Part shown: piece by piece, positions 14,439 through 15,119 of the stretch
Position numbering within the stretch: the first letter of the stretch is position 1
Layout of the letters: each line of letters opens with the position of its first letter
Source: Oscillospiraceae bacterium
Lineage (GTDB): Bacteria > Bacillota > Clostridia > Oscillospirales > Ruminococcaceae
DNA: 15,119 nt
Direction of reading: 5' to 3'
NCBI GenBank assembly: GCA_016303235.1
Contig: JAEDMB010000035.1
Location: forward strand, 1-15,119
Notes under the pieces: generated by a model
What the model was told of the DNA's origin: nothing
The model's input: only the letters and a program-made list of their open reading frames with translations
Database searches by the model: none
Translations under genes and position numbers: made by a program

Positions 14439-14812
14439 CAAATATGCTGTTTCAGCCATTCAAGAAGCTGTACATCACTAATTTCACCAGAGGCAACACC
14501 AAGTACTAACTGTATAAAATCATTGTCTTCATATTCAATTTCAATGTCGTTCAGAGTCAGAAATACAAGCATTGTATGAGCTCCGATTCGTTTATTTCCG
14601 TCAACAAATGCATGATTCTTTATAAGGCTGTAACCTGAACGAGAAGCCTTTTCAATTATTGTCGGATAAAGTTCCGTGCCGGCAAATGTCTGAAAAGGAG
14701 CTTTTAATGCTGAATCAAGTAATCCTTCATCTCTGATTTCAGATGAACCTCCGGATTGTTCAATAATGTCCTTATGAAGAAGTATTACCTGCTTTTTTGT
14801 GAGACGAATCAT
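14435..14812 (-). CDS. doc: Doc-type toxin (Fic fold) of a type II toxin-antitoxin pair
   Basis: A 125-residue protein, close in length to phage P1 Doc (126). The Fic-fold motif is H-x-F-x-D-G-N-K-R at 67-75 (HAFVDGNKR). Lys74 in place of the second glycine of AMP-transferring Fic proteins is the Doc hallmark. P1 Doc phosphorylates elongation factor EF-Tu and stops translation, and the same is expected here by family. His67 and Asp71 are the probable catalytic residues and both are present, so the toxin looks intact. Its ATG overlaps the stop of the upstream antitoxin gene by four bases (ATGA), which couples translation so that antitoxin is made first. It sits in a phd-doc operon with a promoter near the right edge of the window. 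Confidence 0.9.
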   Translation of the reverse strand: MIRLTKKQVILLHKDIIEQSGGSSEIRDEGLLDSALKAPFQTFAGTELYPTIIEKASRSGYSLIKNHAFVDGNKRIGAHTMLVFLTLNDIEIEYEDNDFIQLVLGVASGEISDVQLLEWLKQHIC

Positions 14813-15051
14813 TTTGCAAGTTCCTCATATACAGCAGAATTGCGTTTCAGAATTTTCTTTGAGACAGCAAGTACATCTTCGTCTGAAACAGTTTCAACAT
14901 CATCTGTATCATCAAATGCAACAACTTTGTAACGTGGCTTGTTATTCTTAAAAATGACAGCTGTACCATATCGGTCAACAATTCTTGTTACCATAGAAAA
15001 ATTCTGATTGGCTTCCGTCATAGAAACGATTGTGTTTTTATCAATATTCAT
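14809..15051 (-). CDS. phd: Phd-type antitoxin
   Basis: An 80-residue protein, similar in length to P1 Phd (73). The N-terminal half (MTEANQNFSMVTRIVDRYGTAVIFKNNKPRYKVV) fits the Phd/YefM DNA-binding fold. The charged C-terminal half is the expected flexible segment that blocks the Doc active site. A strong ribosome site (AAAGGAGGT on the minus strand, at about 15057-15065) and a near-consensus promoter precede it. The doc gene overlaps its 3' end by four bases. In this family the antitoxin, with toxin as co-repressor, binds its own promoter. No clear operator palindrome was recognised in the 68 bases available upstream. Confidence 0.88.
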   Translation of the reverse strand: MNIDKNTIVSMTEANQNFSMVTRIVDRYGTAVIFKNNKPRYKVVAFDDTDDVETVSDEDVLAVSKKILKRNSAVYEELAK

Positions 15052-15072
15052 AAGAATACCTCCTTTGTTTCT

Positions 15073-15101
15073 ATTATATCACAAAGTCAGGATAAATTCA
15101 A
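15073..15101 (-). promoter_or_regulatory. Promoter of the phd-doc operon
   Basis: On the minus strand TTGAAT (15096-15101), a 17-base spacer and TATAAT (15073-15078) with TG-A before it form an extended -10 promoter. It lies 22 bases upstream of the phd ATG, so the leader is short. Confidence 0.8.
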
Positions 15102-15119
15102 CCTATGCCTGCAATACGT

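Overview
The window looks like chromosomal DNA of a low-GC anaerobic Firmicute. A Ruminococcus-type member of the Oscillospiraceae fits best. This is inferred from the reverse-order rubrerythrin, the long Firmicute-type GalT, A/T-rich intergenic DNA with near-consensus sigma-A promoters, and strong AGGAGG-type ribosome sites. No rRNA, tRNA, CRISPR array or insertion sequence was seen. Coding density is high and no gene-free stretch exceeds 300 bases.

Layout. (1) 7-2978, plus strand: tpiA and gpmI (lower glycolysis), then a reverse rubrerythrin, ending at a strong hairpin terminator. (2) 2977-5752, minus strand: galK then galT, a two-gene Leloir operon. Its last stop codon lies in the T-run of the same hairpin, which probably terminates both directions. 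(3) 5964-8802, plus strand: a consensus promoter drives a membrane diguanylate cyclase with an extracytoplasmic sensor region. Its stop codon overlaps the start of a lipoprotein sugar-type solute-binding protein. No permease or ATPase follows, so the pair looks like a sensing unit rather than a transporter. (4) 8807-13532: a minus-strand TetR-family regulator is divergent from an RND/MMPL exporter and a secreted protein built on L-x-x-G heptads. The shared control region has seven TG(A/T)CCG hexamers, a 15-bp palindrome and 10-bp periodic repeats. (5) 13542-14393, minus strand: a TerF-like VWA-domain protein with its own consensus promoter. (6) 14435-15101, minus strand: a phd-doc type II toxin-antitoxin pair with a near-consensus promoter.

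How the parts work together. Regions 1 and 2 are central sugar metabolism: galactose enters through GalK and GalT, and triose flux runs through TpiA and GpmI. The rubrerythrin adds peroxide defence. Region 3 probably converts an extracellular ligand, perhaps a sugar, into a c-di-GMP signal. Region 4 is a self-regulated export or envelope module. Regions 5 and 6 are accessory.

The most interesting parts are the cyclase/binding-protein pair (a possible Gram-positive counterpart of NspS-MbaA) and the box-rich tetR-MMPL control region with its heptad-repeat partner. Nothing in the window can be called a wholly new system from sequence reading alone.
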